The position numbers and the translations under genes are program-made. The notes under the pieces were generated by a model. That model did no database searches. It had not been told where the DNA came from and saw nothing but the letters and a program-made list of their open reading frames with translations. Below are positions 41,640 to 49,745 of a stretch of DNA of 54,520 nt, piece after piece. The stretch is from CAIWHR01 sp039931775 (lineage in GTDB: Bacteria > Pseudomonadota > Gammaproteobacteria > Burkholderiales > Casimicrobiaceae): positions 1 to 54,520 of the forward strand of contig JBDTRG010000014.1 of NCBI GenBank assembly GCA_039931775.1. The letters run 5' to 3'. Positions within the stretch are counted from its first letter, which is position 1; each line of letters starts with the position of its first letter.

Positions 41640-42955
41640 TGGACGACATTCCGCTCAGCTCCCTCGGGCTGGCGCTCGCAGTCCTGCTGGCGATATCCGG
41701 TTTCTTCTCGATCGCCGAAACCGCGATGATGGCGGTCAACCGCTACCGGCTGAAGCACCGCGCCCAGCGTGGGGACCGCGGCGCCAGGCTTGCGATGACC
41801 TTGCTCGGCGAGACCGACACACTGCTCGGCGTCATCCTGCTCGGCAACAACCTGCTCAACGCGGCCGCCGCGACGCTCACCACGATCATCACGGTCCGGC
41901 TGTTCGGCGAGGGCCGCCTGGCGCTTGCTGGGGGCACGGTCGCGATTACCTTCGCGATCCTCGTCTTCTCGGAAATCACGCCGAAGGTGGTGGGGGCCGC
42001 CCATGCCGACCGCATCGCGCCCGTCGTGAGCTACATCCTGTCGCCGATGCTCAAGGCGGCGACGCCGATCGTCTGGTTCGTCAACCTGTTCGTCCGAGGC
42101 CTGCTCAACCTGCTGCGCATACGGCGAGCGAGCGAAACGGGTACGTCGCTGACGCAGGAGGAGCTCCGTTCGCTGGTGCTGGAGGGCCAGTATTTCCGCG
42201 GCAAGCACCGCGCGATGCTCGCCAACCTGCTCGATGTCGAGACCGTGTCGGTCGACGACGTGATGACGCCGCGAAACCAGATCCACGCGCTCGATCTCGC
42301 GGCGAAGCCGTCGCTCGTCGGGCAGCAGCTCGCCACGTCGTACCACACACGGCTGCCGGCCTACGAGGACGAGCTCGACAACATCGTCGGCTTCATTCAC
42401 CTGAAGCAGGTCGTCCAGCTGCAGAGAAGTGGCGACGTCGGGCCGGAAGCGCTGCGCTCGATCCTGCGCCCCGCCTATTTCGTCCCGGCGGGAACGCCGC
42501 TCCTCGTCCAGCTGCAGCAGTTCCAGACCGACCGCGAGCGGATCGGGCTCGTCGTCGACGAATACGGCGAGCTCAAGGGCCTCGTGACGATCGAGGACAT
42601 CATCGAGGAGATCATCGGCGATTTCACGACGCAGGCTCCCGACGGGGCCGACGGCTACCGGCGCGACGCCGACGGCAGCCTCGTCGTCGACGGGCTGGCT
42701 CCGCTACGCACGCTGAACCGCAAGCTTGGCACGCAGTTTCCCGTCGATGGGCCGAAGACGCTCAACGGACTGATTGTCGACCAACTGGGCGAGATACCCG
42801 ACGCTGGCACGCACGTCGACGTCGCGGGACAGGCGATGGAAATCCTGCAGACGCAGGACCGTGGCGTAAAAGTCGTCAGATTGCTGGCCCCGGTGGGCCG
42901 CACGCCCCTCGCGCCTTTACAAAGCCCGGACGGGCAGGCATCATCGATCGACTAA
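41639..42955 (+). CDS. CNNM/CorC-type transporter-associated protein with CBS domains
   Basis: A 438-residue protein with a DUF21 membrane part (about 1-190: ISGFFSIAETAMMAVNRYRLKHRAQRG, LGVILLGNNLLNAAAATLTT, VFSEITPKVVGAAHADRIAP), a CBS pair (about 205-330, with DVMTPRNQIHALDL and LVVDEYGELKGLVTIEDIIEEIIGDF) and a C-terminal CorC_HlyC domain. Proteins of this kind (CorB/CNNM, YfjD) take part in magnesium or cobalt transport. It follows ypjD with a 1-base stop/start overlap, the same arrangement as in other betaproteobacteria near ffh. The start at 41639 was chosen because of that coupling and the family N-terminus. Confidence 0.9.
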   Translation: MDDIPLSSLGLALAVLLAISGFFSIAETAMMAVNRYRLKHRAQRGDRGARLAMTLLGETDTLLGVILLGNNLLNAAAATLTTIITVRLFGEGRLALAGGTVAITFAILVFSEITPKVVGAAHADRIAPVVSYILSPMLKAATPIVWFVNLFVRGLLNLLRIRRASETGTSLTQEELRSLVLEGQYFRGKHRAMLANLLDVETVSVDDVMTPRNQIHALDLAAKPSLVGQQLATSYHTRLPAYEDELDNIVGFIHLKQVVQLQRSGDVGPEALRSILRPAYFVPAGTPLLVQLQQFQTDRERIGLVVDEYGELKGLVTIEDIIEEIIGDFTTQAPDGADGYRRDADGSLVVDGLAPLRTLNRKLGTQFPVDGPKTLNGLIVDQLGEIPDAGTHVDVAGQAMEILQTQDRGVKVVRLLAPVGRTPLAPLQSPDGQASSID

Positions 42956-43003
42956 GTTTCATGCGGTTGGAATAATGTGCTCGCGCGCAGGTTGTAGCCG
43001 ACA

Positions 43004-43019
43004 CGGCACGGGAATTGCT
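43004..43019 (+). promoter_or_regulatory. Sigma-54 (RpoN) -24/-12 promoter of pilB
   Basis: CGGCACGGGAATTGCT fits TGGCACG-N4-TTGCW at all conserved positions except the first base, with GG and GC 10 bases apart. Transcription would begin near 43030, leaving a leader of about 49 bases. RpoN control is established for type IV pilin genes through PilS/PilR. Confidence 0.75.
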
Positions 43020-43078
43020 TGTTCAACGGGATGACTCGTATCCCATCGTCGACGAGCCCAATTCAACGCATCTAGCCC

Positions 43079-44803
43079 ATGGCCACGCACGCCGCATCGA
43101 CAAGGAACATCAGTGGTCTCGCGCGAGCGCTCGCGCAGCATGGATTGATGACGGAGTACGAGGCCGAGACCCTGCAGACGCAGGCGCAACAGGCCGGGAT
43201 CAGCTTTGTAGACCACGTTCTCGCCGGAAAGCGGATCTCGTCCAGCCAGCTCGCTGTCTTCGCATCGCGGGCGTTTGGTGTGCCGCTGCTCGATCTGACC
43301 GGATTTGACTTCGATCACCTGCAGAAGGACTTGATCGACCTCAAGATTGCCCAGGCGCGGCACGTTTTGCCGCTGCACAAGCGCGGCAACCGGCTCTACG
43401 TCGGCACGTCGGATCCGGCCAATCTGCAAGGCCTCGAAGAGATCCGGTTCAAGACGAACCTCGTCGTCGAGCCCGTCGTCGTCGAAAACGACAAGCTTGC
43501 CGCAATCATCCACAAGCTCGTCGAGGCCTCCGGCGCCCTGCTCAAGGACACCGGGACCATGGAGGACCTGGAGGTCGACCTCCAGGAAGCGGACAGCCAT
43601 CCGGGCTCGAGCGACGAGGAAAGCGCCGAGATCGAGGACGCGCCGGTCGTCAGGTACCTGCAGAAGGTCCTGATGGACGCCATCGCGGCCGGCGTCTCGG
43701 ACGTCCACTTCGAACCTTACGAAAAATTCTACCGGGTTCGTTATCGCCTTGACGGCATCCTGATGGAGATGGGGCAGCCTCCGCTCGTGATCAAGGACAA
43801 GCTCGCCTCGCGGATCAAGGTGATCTCCAAGCTCGACATCTCGGAAAAGCGTGTGCCGCAGGACGGGCGCATGAAGATCGTGCTGTCGAAGACCAAGGCA
43901 ATCGATTTCCGGGTGAGCACGTTGCCGACGCTCTTCGGCGAAAAGATCGTGATGCGTATCCTCGACTCGTCGGGGATCAAGCTCGGCATCGAGGCACTGG
44001 GCTACGAGCCGGATCAGCAGGAAGCGATGATGCACGCGATCGGGCGCCCCTACGGAATGATCCTGGTCACCGGCCCCACCGGCAGCGGCAAGACGGTATC
44101 GCTGTACACGTGCCTCAACATCCTGAACCAGCCCGGCGTGAACATTTCGACCGCGGAAGACCCCGCGGAAATGCAGCTGGCCGGGGTCAACCAGGTCAAC
44201 ATGAACGAGAAGGCGGGGCTGACGTTTGCCGTTGCACTTCGGGCGTTCCTGCGCCAGGATCCGGACATCATCATGGTCGGCGAAATTCGCGACCTCGAGA
44301 CTGCGGAAATCGCGATCAAGGCGGCGCAGACGGGCCACTTGGTGATGTCGACGCTGCATACAAACGATGCGCCGAACACGCTTCTGCGCCTGCTCAACAT
44401 GGGCGTGGCGCCGTTCAATGTCGCCTCGTCGGTGCTGCTCATCACCGCACAGCGGCTGGCACGCCGCCTTTGCACGCACTGCAAGAAGCCGGAAGATATT
44501 CCACCCGAGGCGCTCGTCCGCGCCGGTTTCTCCGAGGAAGACCTCGACGGATCGTGGCAGCCGTTCGGCCCGGTCGGCTGCGACCAATGCAAGGGCACCG
44601 GTTACAAGGGTCGCGTCGGCATCTACCAGGTGATGCCGATCACCGACGAAATGCGCCAGCTCATCATGCGCAACGGCACCGCGTACGACATCGCAGACCA
44701 GGCGAAGAAGGAAGGCGTCCGCGATCTGCGTCACTCCGGGCTCATCAAGGTCAAGCAGGGCATGACGTCGCTCGAGGAAATCGAAGCGGTCACCAACGAA
44801 TGA
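43079..44803 (+). CDS. pilB: Type IV pilus assembly ATPase PilB
   Basis: PilB is the hexameric cytoplasmic motor that drives pilus extension. The 574-residue protein has an N-terminal MshEN/GspE-type domain (about 1-160), then the ATPase with SDVHFEPYEKFYRVRYRLDG, the Walker A TGPTGSGKTVS at about 330-340, the Asp box and Walker B DPDIIMVGEIRDLETAEIA, the His box, and a zinc-binding pair of CxxC motifs CTHCKK and CDQCKG near residues 466 and 500. Here the usual Asp-box Glu pattern reads EDPAEMQLAGVNQV (EDPAE rather than EDPVE). It heads pilB-pilC-pilD and has a sigma-54 promoter. Confidence 0.95.
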   Translation: MATHAASTRNISGLARALAQHGLMTEYEAETLQTQAQQAGISFVDHVLAGKRISSSQLAVFASRAFGVPLLDLTGFDFDHLQKDLIDLKIAQARHVLPLHKRGNRLYVGTSDPANLQGLEEIRFKTNLVVEPVVVENDKLAAIIHKLVEASGALLKDTGTMEDLEVDLQEADSHPGSSDEESAEIEDAPVVRYLQKVLMDAIAAGVSDVHFEPYEKFYRVRYRLDGILMEMGQPPLVIKDKLASRIKVISKLDISEKRVPQDGRMKIVLSKTKAIDFRVSTLPTLFGEKIVMRILDSSGIKLGIEALGYEPDQQEAMMHAIGRPYGMILVTGPTGSGKTVSLYTCLNILNQPGVNISTAEDPAEMQLAGVNQVNMNEKAGLTFAVALRAFLRQDPDIIMVGEIRDLETAEIAIKAAQTGHLVMSTLHTNDAPNTLLRLLNMGVAPFNVASSVLLITAQRLARRLCTHCKKPEDIPPEALVRAGFSEEDLDGSWQPFGPVGCDQCKGTGYKGRVGIYQVMPITDEMRQLIMRNGTAYDIADQAKKEGVRDLRHSGLIKVKQGMTSLEEIEAVTNE

Positions 44804-44823
44804 CGCATCTACGAGGTTAAAAC

Positions 44824-46050
44824 ATGGCCACCGCCACCCCCGCACTGCGCAGGGACGTCAAGGAATACATTTTCGTCTGGGAAGGTTTTGACCGGAACAA
44901 CCGCCAGGTGCGCGGCGAGTCGCGGGCGGCTTCCGAAACGGTCGTCACCACCAACCTGCGCCGGCAGGGCATCCGCGTAACAAGGGTCAAGAAGCAGTCG
45001 TTTCGCGGCGGCCGGCGGGTCAACGAGAAGGACGTGACCTTCTTCACGCGCCAGCTCGCCACGATGTTGCGTGCCGGCGTGCCGCTCTTGCAGGCCTTCG
45101 ACATCGTCGCCCGCGGCCACAGCAACGCGCGCTTCTCGCGGTTGATGATGGACATCAAGGGCCGTATCGAATCCGGCTCGAGCCTGTCGCAGGCGTTTCG
45201 CGAACACCCGAGCCAGTTCGACAACCTGTACTGCAACCTGGTGAGTGCCGGCGAGACCTCCGGCATGCTGGACGCGATCCTCGACCGGCTCGCGACGTAC
45301 AAGGAAAAGATCCTCGCGATCAAGAGCAAGATCAAGGCGGCGCTGTTCTACCCGATCTCTGTCATCGTCGTCGCCTTCGTCGTCGTCTGGGTCATCATGA
45401 TCTGGGTGATCCCCGCGTTCAAGCAGGTGTTCACGAGTTTCGGCGCGGACCTGCCGGCGCCGACGTTGATGGTGATGGCCATTTCCGATGCCTTCGTCAC
45501 CTGGTGGTGGCTGGTGGCCATGATCATCGGCGGCTCGATCTTCGCCTACTTCACGCTGCTCCGAAGGTCGGCGGCATTCCGGTTCGCGGTCGACCGCATA
45601 TCGCTCAAGATTCCGGTGATCGGCAACATCCTCGAGAAGGCGACCATCGCCCGGTGGACGCGCACGCTGGCGACGATGTTCGCGGCCGGCGTGCCTCTCG
45701 TCGAGTCGCTCGACGCCGTCGCAGGCGCCGCCGGCAATACCGTCTACGCGGCCGCCACCAAGCGGATCCAGACCGAGGTCAGCACCGGCGCGAGCCTCTC
45801 GAACTCGATGGCCAACACCAAGCTCTTCCCGTCGATGGTGCTGCAGATGACCCAGATCGGCGAGGAGTCCGGGTCGCTGGATGGCATGCTGTCGAAGATC
45901 GCCGAGTTCTACGAGCGCGAAGTCGACGACGCCGTCGCGGCATTGTCGAGCCTGCTCGAGCCGATCATCATCGTCTTCCTCGGCGTGGTCATCGGCGGCC
46001 TCGTCGTTGCGATGTACCTGCCGATCTTCAAGCTCGGTTCGGTCGTCTGA
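44824..46050 (+). CDS. pilC: Type IV pilus inner-membrane platform protein PilC
   Basis: A 408-residue GspF-family protein that anchors the pilus motor in the inner membrane. Two GspF domains are visible: the first around FFTRQLATMLRAGVPLLQAFDIVARGH, the second around ARWTRTLATMFAAGVPLVESLDAVAGAAGN. The first membrane helix follows KSKIKAALFYPISVIVVAF and the last is in LEPIIIVFLGVVIGGLVVAMYLPIF. Motifs such as SSLSQAFREHPSQFDNLYCNLVSAGE are typical. It lies 20 bases after pilB and 109 bases ahead of pilD; that gap shows nothing notable. Confidence 0.95.
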   Translation: MATATPALRRDVKEYIFVWEGFDRNNRQVRGESRAASETVVTTNLRRQGIRVTRVKKQSFRGGRRVNEKDVTFFTRQLATMLRAGVPLLQAFDIVARGHSNARFSRLMMDIKGRIESGSSLSQAFREHPSQFDNLYCNLVSAGETSGMLDAILDRLATYKEKILAIKSKIKAALFYPISVIVVAFVVVWVIMIWVIPAFKQVFTSFGADLPAPTLMVMAISDAFVTWWWLVAMIIGGSIFAYFTLLRRSAAFRFAVDRISLKIPVIGNILEKATIARWTRTLATMFAAGVPLVESLDAVAGAAGNTVYAAATKRIQTEVSTGASLSNSMANTKLFPSMVLQMTQIGEESGSLDGMLSKIAEFYEREVDDAVAALSSLLEPIIIVFLGVVIGGLVVAMYLPIFKLGSVV

Positions 46051-46159
46051 CCGGTCACTCCGGGGTCTCCATGGGTCCCGGACCGATCCCGCGGCAGTCG
46101 CCACCGCCGCGGCTCGGGTGCGTTGGCCTTCGACAAAACGGCCAGCGCCTGGTGACTCC

Positions 46160-46993
46160 ATGACCGAACCCTTGATCTACACGCTCGTCGCGCTGTTCAT
46201 CGGCTTGTGCGTCGGCAGCTTTTTGAACGTGGTGATTCACCGCCTGCCGAAGATGATGGAGCGCGGCTGGGCGGCGCAGTGCGCCGAACTGCGCGGGGAG
46301 ACCCCGGCGCCCGAGCCCGCCTACAACCTCGTCGTTCCGCGCTCGGCCTGCCCGGCGTGCGGCCACCGGATTTCCGCCGTGCAGAACATTCCGGTCCTCT
46401 CGTGGCTGGCGCTTGGTGGCAAATGCGCGGCGTGCAAGGCGCCGATTTCGATGCGCTATCCCGTCGTCGAGATCCTCGGCGGCCTCCTTGCGGCCTACGC
46501 GGTCTGGCGATTCGGCGCGACACCCAAGGGCTTCGCTTCGTGCGTCCTGCTGTGGACGCTTCTGGCGCTGACGATGATCGACTTCGACACGCAGCTTCTC
46601 CCCGACGATCTGACGCTGCCGCTCATGTGGGCCGGGCTCATCGCCAACCTGTGGGGGCTCTTCGTCCCACTGGCAGACGCCGTGATCGGGACCGTGGCCG
46701 GCTATCTGTCGCTGTGGTCGATCTACTGGCTGTTCAAGCTCATCCGCGGCAAGGAGGGCATGGGGCACGGCGACTTCAAGCTGCTCGCCGCACTCGGCGC
46801 ATGGCTCGGCTGGCTGGTGCTGCCGCTGATCGTGCTGCTGGCATCCGTTGTCGGGGCGTTGATCGGGATCACGCTGATCGTGTTGAAGGGGCGCGACAAT
46901 AACCTGCCGCTCGCCTTCGGCCCCTACCTGGCGATCGCCGGCGCAATCGCACTGTTCTTCGGACCGACGCTCATCAAGCAACTCTACCCGTGA
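46160..46993 (+). CDS. pilD: Type IV prepilin peptidase/N-methylase PilD
   Basis: PilD cleaves the leader of prepilins and methylates the new N-terminus. The 277-residue membrane protein has the zinc-type cysteine tetrad Cys64, 67, 89 and 92 (SACPACGHR, KCAACKAP) in the cytoplasmic loop and the two catalytic aspartates in MIDFDTQLLPDD (about 141-149) and GHGDFKLLAALG (Asp205). Eight or so membrane helices follow the loop. The start at 46160 begins MTEPLIYTLVALFIGLCVGSF, as expected; the longer upstream frame overlaps pilC. It overlaps coaE by 4 bases (GTGA). Confidence 0.95.
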   Translation: MTEPLIYTLVALFIGLCVGSFLNVVIHRLPKMMERGWAAQCAELRGETPAPEPAYNLVVPRSACPACGHRISAVQNIPVLSWLALGGKCAACKAPISMRYPVVEILGGLLAAYAVWRFGATPKGFASCVLLWTLLALTMIDFDTQLLPDDLTLPLMWAGLIANLWGLFVPLADAVIGTVAGYLSLWSIYWLFKLIRGKEGMGHGDFKLLAALGAWLGWLVLPLIVLLASVVGALIGITLIVLKGRDNNLPLAFGPYLAIAGAIALFFGPTLIKQLYP

Positions 46994-47628
46994 CCCTCGT
47001 CGTGGGCCTCACCGGAGGCATCGGCACCGGCAAATCCGCGGTCGCGGAGGCCTTTGCCGCGCTCGGCGCCGATGTGACGGATGCCGATCGCCTGGCCCAC
47101 GCGCTGACCGCCCCCGGGGAGCCTGGACATGCGGCCGTGCTGGCGGCCTTCGGCCCCGATTTCGCGCGCCCGGACGGCACGCTCGACCGGGCCCGAATGC
47201 GCGGGCTGGTGTTCGATGACCCGGCGGCGCGTGCCCGGCTCGAGGCGATCCTGCATCCGTTGATTCGCGAAGCCGCACGCGAAGAAGTGGCCGCCTGGAC
47301 GAGCGCCTACGGCCTCCTGGTGGTTCCGCTGCTCCTGGAGCGGCCGGGCAGCTCGCGCGTCGATCGCGTGCTGGTCGTCGACTGCCCGGAGGACGAGCAG
47401 GTCCGGCGCGTCGGTCTGCGTAGCGGACTCGCGGCGGCCGAGGTGCGGGCGATCATGGCCACACAGCTTCCGCGCGCCGAGAGGCTCGCGCGGGCCGACG
47501 ATGTCCTCGACAACGCCGGACCCCATGAAGCGATCGCGCCTCAGGTGGCACTTCTCGACCGGCGATATCGAGCGCTGGCAATAGCGAACAACGCGGGCGC
47601 TGCCACTTCGGGCAGAATGCCGGATTGA
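46990..47628 (+). CDS. coaE: Dephospho-CoA kinase
   Basis: CoaE phosphorylates dephospho-CoA in the last step of CoA synthesis. The 212-residue product has the P-loop GLTGGIGTGKSAVAEAF at about 6-22, VTDADRLAHALTAPGEPG near 29-46, and the lid/CoA region LVVPLLLERPGSSRVDRVLVVDCPEDEQ. The GTG start overlaps the pilD stop, indicating coupling in the conserved pilD-coaE-zapD order. The C-terminal tail after ALLDRRYRALAI is a short unconserved extension. Confidence 0.95.
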   Translation: MTLVVGLTGGIGTGKSAVAEAFAALGADVTDADRLAHALTAPGEPGHAAVLAAFGPDFARPDGTLDRARMRGLVFDDPAARARLEAILHPLIREAAREEVAAWTSAYGLLVVPLLLERPGSSRVDRVLVVDCPEDEQVRRVGLRSGLAAAEVRAIMATQLPRAERLARADDVLDNAGPHEAIAPQVALLDRRYRALAIANNAGAATSGRMPD

Positions 47629-47644
47629 CGCCGACTCCCGCGCA

Positions 47645-48415
47645 GTGCTCCCTCAAGTGATCCGCTACGAACACCCGCTGAACGAGCGCATTCGCACGCT
47701 GATGCGGCTCGAGGATCTCTATCGCCGCGCGCAGTTCTTCGCGTCGCGGGCCGATGCGCCCGATCATCACGCCGCGCTGTCCGTGCTCTTCGAGATCACG
47801 GACGTCGCCGCCCGTGCGGATCTCAAGACCGACCTGCTGCAGGAACTCGAGCGCCAAAAGCAGATCCTGTTGCCGTTGCGAAACAATCCGGCGATCGAAT
47901 CGCGCGTGCTGGAGCCGCTGCTCGCCGAAATCGACCGCGCGAGCGCCGCGCTGCTCGCGCAGACAGGCAAGGTCGGCGTTCACTTGCGCGACAACGAGTG
48001 GTTGATGACCATCAAGCAGCGCACGACGATTCCCGGCGGCGTCTGCGAATTCGACCTTCCGGCCTACCACTATTGGCTCAATGCCGACCCGGGCGCGCGG
48101 CAGAACGACCTGCGTGGGTGGATCGCGCCGTTCCTGCCGATCTACGACGGACTCGCGATCGTGCTGCGCCTGTTGCGCGACAACGGCCGGGCGAGCCGCC
48201 AGACCGCGCAGGGCGGCGTGTTTCAGCTGATGCTGACGACGACGAAAGTGGCGCAGCTCCTGCGGCTCACCGTGCCGCACGAATTGCCTTGCGTACCGGA
48301 GATCAGCGCGAACAAGTACGCGCTCAACATCCGGTTCATCGGCGTGTCCGGAATGGACCGCGGCAACGCCTACGCCCACGACGTGGAATTCGAGCTCGCG
48401 TTTTGTAACCTGTAA
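47645..48415 (+). CDS. zapD: Cell division protein ZapD
   Basis: ZapD bundles FtsZ filaments at the division ring. The 256-residue product shows the family start IRYEHPLNERIRTLMRLEDLYRRA, the coiled N-terminal half (LLQELERQKQILLPLRNNPAIESRVL), the central IPGGVCEFDLPAYHYWLN and the C-terminal NIRFI and DVEFELAFCNL. The start is a GTG at 47645; a second GTG at 47657 (VIRYEHPL) is an equally plausible start. It is 16 bases after coaE. In relatives yacG follows zapD directly; here about 4.2 kb of PEP-CTERM genes lies between. Confidence 0.92.
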   Translation: MLPQVIRYEHPLNERIRTLMRLEDLYRRAQFFASRADAPDHHAALSVLFEITDVAARADLKTDLLQELERQKQILLPLRNNPAIESRVLEPLLAEIDRASAALLAQTGKVGVHLRDNEWLMTIKQRTTIPGGVCEFDLPAYHYWLNADPGARQNDLRGWIAPFLPIYDGLAIVLRLLRDNGRASRQTAQGGVFQLMLTTTKVAQLLRLTVPHELPCVPEISANKYALNIRFIGVSGMDRGNAYAHDVEFELAFCNL

Positions 48416-48439
48416 CGCGGCGCGTTCGGGCTTCCGTAT

Positions 48440-48473
48440 GCAATCGGCCGTGCCCCGATTGCGGACACGGCCG
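48440..48473. repeat. Two overlapping, mutually exclusive hairpins after zapD
   Basis: A stem GCAATCGG (48440-48447) / CCGATTGC (48455-48462) and a stem CGGCCGTG (48445-48452) / CACGGCCG (48466-48473) share bases, so only one can form at a time. Both stems are perfect 8-mers. They lie between the convergent zapD and PEP-CTERM genes and may act as a bidirectional terminator, although no T run is present. Confidence 0.55.
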
Positions 48474-48513
48474 AGAAGAAGCTTCGAGCGCGGTATTGGT
48501 CGTGGACGGCCTC

Positions 48514-49401
48514 CTATTGCGCTGCGCGGCGGCGACGCGCCCTCGTCAATCCCAGCATCGCAAGTCCCGCCAACCACAATGACGACGGCTCGGGCACGCT
48601 GGACGGGGGGGTGTTCGGCTGCGAAATGCCGGATACCGTGAGCAACTTGACGTAATCATTGCCGGTACCCAACGAGCTGGTGGAAGAATTGGGATCCGAA
48701 GCGGTTCCGAAGTTGGTGGAGTTGTAGGCGCCGATCAGCCAATAACTCGATGACACCGGCGTTGCGCCGCCGTTGATCGCAACGCTGTCCGGCGCGACGG
48801 CGCAGCTGTTAGGGGAACAAACGTTGGCGTAGTTACCGATCAGCTTCCAACCAAGGCCGGTCAGCAGACTGTAGGTAGTGGATCCATTGGTCAGCGCCAA
48901 TGTCGGATTGGCCGGTCCGCTGGTCGGCTTATACGCCAGAACGGTAATGTCGGAGTCGGTATCGGACCATCCCAGCTCCACCTGGCTCAACGAAACGGAA
49001 CTGCTGAACGACAACAGGAAGAATTCGGAATTGCCATTGTTGTCCATCGCATGCTGCGGCGATGTGGTGGTTTCCTGTGCCCCGGGAGCATTTTCAGTCG
49101 AGTCATAAGGGGCCGTGCCATTCGCCGCTGCGTTGCTGCCCGCCCTGCTCGTGATTCCTAGATGGGTCCCGTACGCAACGACGTATGCACTGGCCAGCGT
49201 GGCCCCCGCGCCCGTATCCGATATCGACGAGTACGTCACCGTCGGCGATCCTGCCGGCACGGGGTTCGCATCACCACAAGTCGACTGAAAACTCGACGTG
49301 CAGTTCCCGCTATCCCACTTGATGATCGCTGACGCCGGCAGACTGGCAGCCAGCAGCCAAGGGGCGACAAGAGCTGCAAGTAGTGTTTTGTTCAGTTCCA
49401 T
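48514..49401 (-). CDS. PEP-CTERM sorting-domain protein
   Basis: A 295-residue exported protein with a signal peptide (LLAALVAPWLLAASLPASA) and a Ser/Thr/Asn/Gly-rich beta-type body containing Cys pairs (GNCTSSFQSTCGD and NVCSPNSCAV). It ends with the exosortase tail: VPEPSS at about 270, a hydrophobic stretch LWLAGLAMLGLT and RARRRR. Composition (rich in S, T, N, G, low charge) is like that of surface or matrix proteins of the exosortase system. Its base composition is less GC-rich than the flanking housekeeping genes. It lies downstream of prsT and has its own sigma-54-like promoter. No enzymatic domain is recognised. Confidence 0.9.
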   Translation of the reverse strand: MELNKTLLAALVAPWLLAASLPASAIIKWDSGNCTSSFQSTCGDANPVPAGSPTVTYSSISDTGAGATLASAYVVAYGTHLGITSRAGSNAAANGTAPYDSTENAPGAQETTTSPQHAMDNNGNSEFFLLSFSSSVSLSQVELGWSDTDSDITVLAYKPTSGPANPTLALTNGSTTYSLLTGLGWKLIGNYANVCSPNSCAVAPDSVAINGGATPVSSSYWLIGAYNSTNFGTASDPNSSTSSLGTGNDYVKLLTVSGISQPNTPPSSVPEPSSLWLAGLAMLGLTRARRRRAAQ

Positions 49402-49492
49402 GGCCGACCTTCCTGAAGGTATCCGCGGGTTGAATCGCTGGTCACACAGCGTTCGCTATACGCCTGGGAATTGCAAAGGGCCCCGACTCATT

Positions 49493-49508
49493 AGCAAGAA
49501 TCGAACCT
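49493..49508 (-). promoter_or_regulatory. Sigma-54-like promoter of the second PEP-CTERM gene
   Basis: The minus strand reads AGGTTCGATTCTTGCT: GG and TTGCT are at the right 10-base spacing, and the TTCGAT..TTGCT part resembles TCGATAATTGCT of the other PEP-CTERM promoter. The TGGC part is weaker. Start would be near 49482, about 81 bases ahead of the ATG. Confidence 0.55.
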
Positions 49509-49540
49509 GAAACATATAAGTGTCGTTAATCAATTAGTTA

Positions 49541-49585
49541 CGTCAATTTCTTTGTAGATAACAAGTGATTTTGTAAAAATTGACG
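49541..49585. repeat. 9-bp inverted repeat CGTCAATTT-N27-AAATTGACG
   Basis: A perfect inverted repeat 59-103 bases upstream of the predicted sigma-54 start point; its loop holds a smaller TTGT-AGATA-ACAA repeat. It could be an activator binding site or a cruciform-forming element. Confidence 0.5.
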
Positions 49586-49745
49586 ACAATGGGCTTTATT
49601 TGGCCGTTATCGCGAGCGCAAGCGAGGTTTTTTCGCAGTCCGGAGCCTCGAGCGCACGCTGGCTGATGCGAATTGCCCCGACCGACTAGCCGGGAAGGCA
49701 ACGGATGTAATATTTTTCGACAGGGCGGAAACCGGAAATTCCGGA

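Larger units (their letters stand above)
49402..49745. other. AT-rich intergenic region between prsT and the PEP-CTERM gene
   Basis: This 344-base gap contains a sigma-54-like site (49493-49508), an AT-rich 9-bp inverted repeat (49541-49585) and, next to the prsT stop, a short CCGGAA/TTCCGG palindrome. I see no coding sequence; the small frames crossing it are shadows. Confidence 0.65.

Noticed and set aside
42959..44845. A 628-codon minus-strand open frame opposite pilB
   Set aside because: No domains, biased composition, and pilB is complete and well supported on the plus strand.
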